Below the pieces are notes generated by a model. The model was not told the DNA's origin. It made no database searches and saw only the letters and a program-made list of their open reading frames with translations. Both the position numbers and the translations under genes were made by a program. Source: Carallia brachiata (taxonomy: Eukaryota > Streptophyta > Magnoliopsida > Malpighiales > Rhizophoraceae). From it: DNA of 64,000 nucleotides. Positions 62,976 to 64,000 of the stretch are shown here, one piece after another (the stretch's first letter is position 1; each line of letters opens with the position of its first letter). The stretch spans positions 11,892,161 through 11,956,160 of the forward strand of contig JADCRB010000040.1 in the NCBI GenBank assembly GCA_021464245.1, read 5' to 3'.

Positions 62976-64000
62976 TCGTATGTATTACTATTATTTACTG
63001 CTTATTTTTGAACTAGTATGACAGTGTGAGCACGTTGCCAGATTGCATATATTATCAGCGCTGCCCATTTTAACTTGCGTAGCTGCGATAGAGAACTTGA
63101 GCTATAATCGTTTTTTTCAACCCCTATAATTCTAATTCATTGTTTGCTAAGTCTGATGATGATGCTTATTTTAAGAAGTTAAATGTGAAAAAAAAATTAC
63201 TTTATCATAGTTTGTTGTAAACATATTGTCATTTATGTTTTGTTACATCGTAATGCTCGTAAAGCAAATATTGTCTAAAAAGTTGAAAAAACCTTGATCT
63301 CAATGCTAAAATAATAATCAAGGACCAAGAAATCTTTTTTAAGTAACAAAAAAAATGAAATGATAAAATTTATATTATTTAAAATTGAAAGTTTGTCAGT
63401 AAACAAAAAAACAATCAGACTACTAACTTTTTTTCCTATATACAAACTGGTCAGATTTGTCATACTACAGAATTATTGTCGCTATCATGGACGTTTATTA
63501 ACGAACAAGGAAGCCATTAATGAACTCTTAAATATAGACCAGATACACAGAATCTCTTTCTGTAAACATATATAATGCAAGTAACAGTGCCAATTAAAAA
63601 GACAGTTAACTTCTAGAAGTAAGTAAGAAGACATCACAACTACAAATTACATTAAGATTTTTTTTTTTGTCTTAAAAATAGAAAGATAGGAATGGTGTCC
63701 TATAATCTCACTAGAGAATATTGCTCATACTCTCAATGTAATCTCTGGACTACCTGAATAATTACAGTATAACTCAGTATTACAAAGGGGAAAAGTATGT
63801 TTAACCCCACTGCCCTGACAACTTTTGAACTCAAGACTTTTGTCTTATTAACGTTCGACGTTTACCACTAATATTAATTAATATTTGCAAATCCTAATTA
63901 TAGGCCATACACGCCCAGCCCATAAATAGGACCCAGCCCGCCAAAAAGGATAAAAAAAAAAAAAGATGAACGGATACGTTAGGGTAAAGAATTAGAGTTA
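62976..64000 (+). other. Intergenic to window end
   Basis: A/T-rich, no recognisable gene. The last 100 bases (CGCCCAGCCCATAAATAGG) are GC-richer and could belong to the next gene's upstream region. Confidence 0.35.

Noticed and set aside
1..64000. CRISPR arrays, operons, organellar insertions or rRNA/tRNA genes
   Set aside because: None seen; no regular spacer arrays, no organelle gene sequence, no complete tRNA cloverleaf.

Overview
The window is AT-rich nuclear DNA from a flowering plant. Split genes with GT-AG introns, strings of A/T microsatellites, MITE-like and LTR-type repeats and a CEP peptide gene all fit a dicot. The protein residues look Citrus-like or at least rosid-like to me, but that is from memory and was not tested by search. 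Only about one fifth of the window is genic.

Layout. 1-4819 (+): 3' part of a SERAC1-like ARM/alpha-beta hydrolase gene, with a poly-C minisatellite in one intron. 6134-6261 (+): an orphan profilin exon 1. 8151-9894 (+): a six-exon Golgi-type sulfotransferase-like gene. 10.5-16.3 kb: repeat-rich (an hAT-type MITE, an old direct-repeat pair, a 2.1 kb element with long inverted arms). 18579-22162 (-): an RBP45/47 three-RRM RNA-binding protein. 22.4-27.5 kb: intergenic with a 650 bp element flanked by an 8-bp duplication. 27546-27854 (-): a CEP (C-terminally encoded peptide) precursor, the main signalling gene here. 28-47 kb: about 19 kb without a convincing gene, holding a 560 bp TRIM retrotransposon, other repeat remnants and a 39-bp G run. 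47962-51374 (+): an MIP1-zipper/DUF547 gene. 52.6-60.1 kb: MULE-like and hAT-like MITEs and a duplicated segment. 60541-61706 (+): a DUF1645 gene. 61.7-64 kb: repeat debris.

The genes are unrelated to one another: there is no operon-like or pathway clustering. The strongest window-wide pattern is that five otherwise conserved multi-residue proteins each carry at least one 1-2 bp frame break (three in the DUF1645 gene), mostly in or next to short homopolymers or dinucleotide runs, with good coding sequence on both sides. This looks more like uncorrected indel errors in the assembly than five independent gene deaths, and it affects any gene model made here. I found no clearly new multi-gene system. 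The items most worth follow-up are the CEP gene with a substituted core residue, the frame-break pattern, the profilin fragment, the complete TRIM, and the duplicated, transposon-interrupted segment upstream of the DUF1645 gene.
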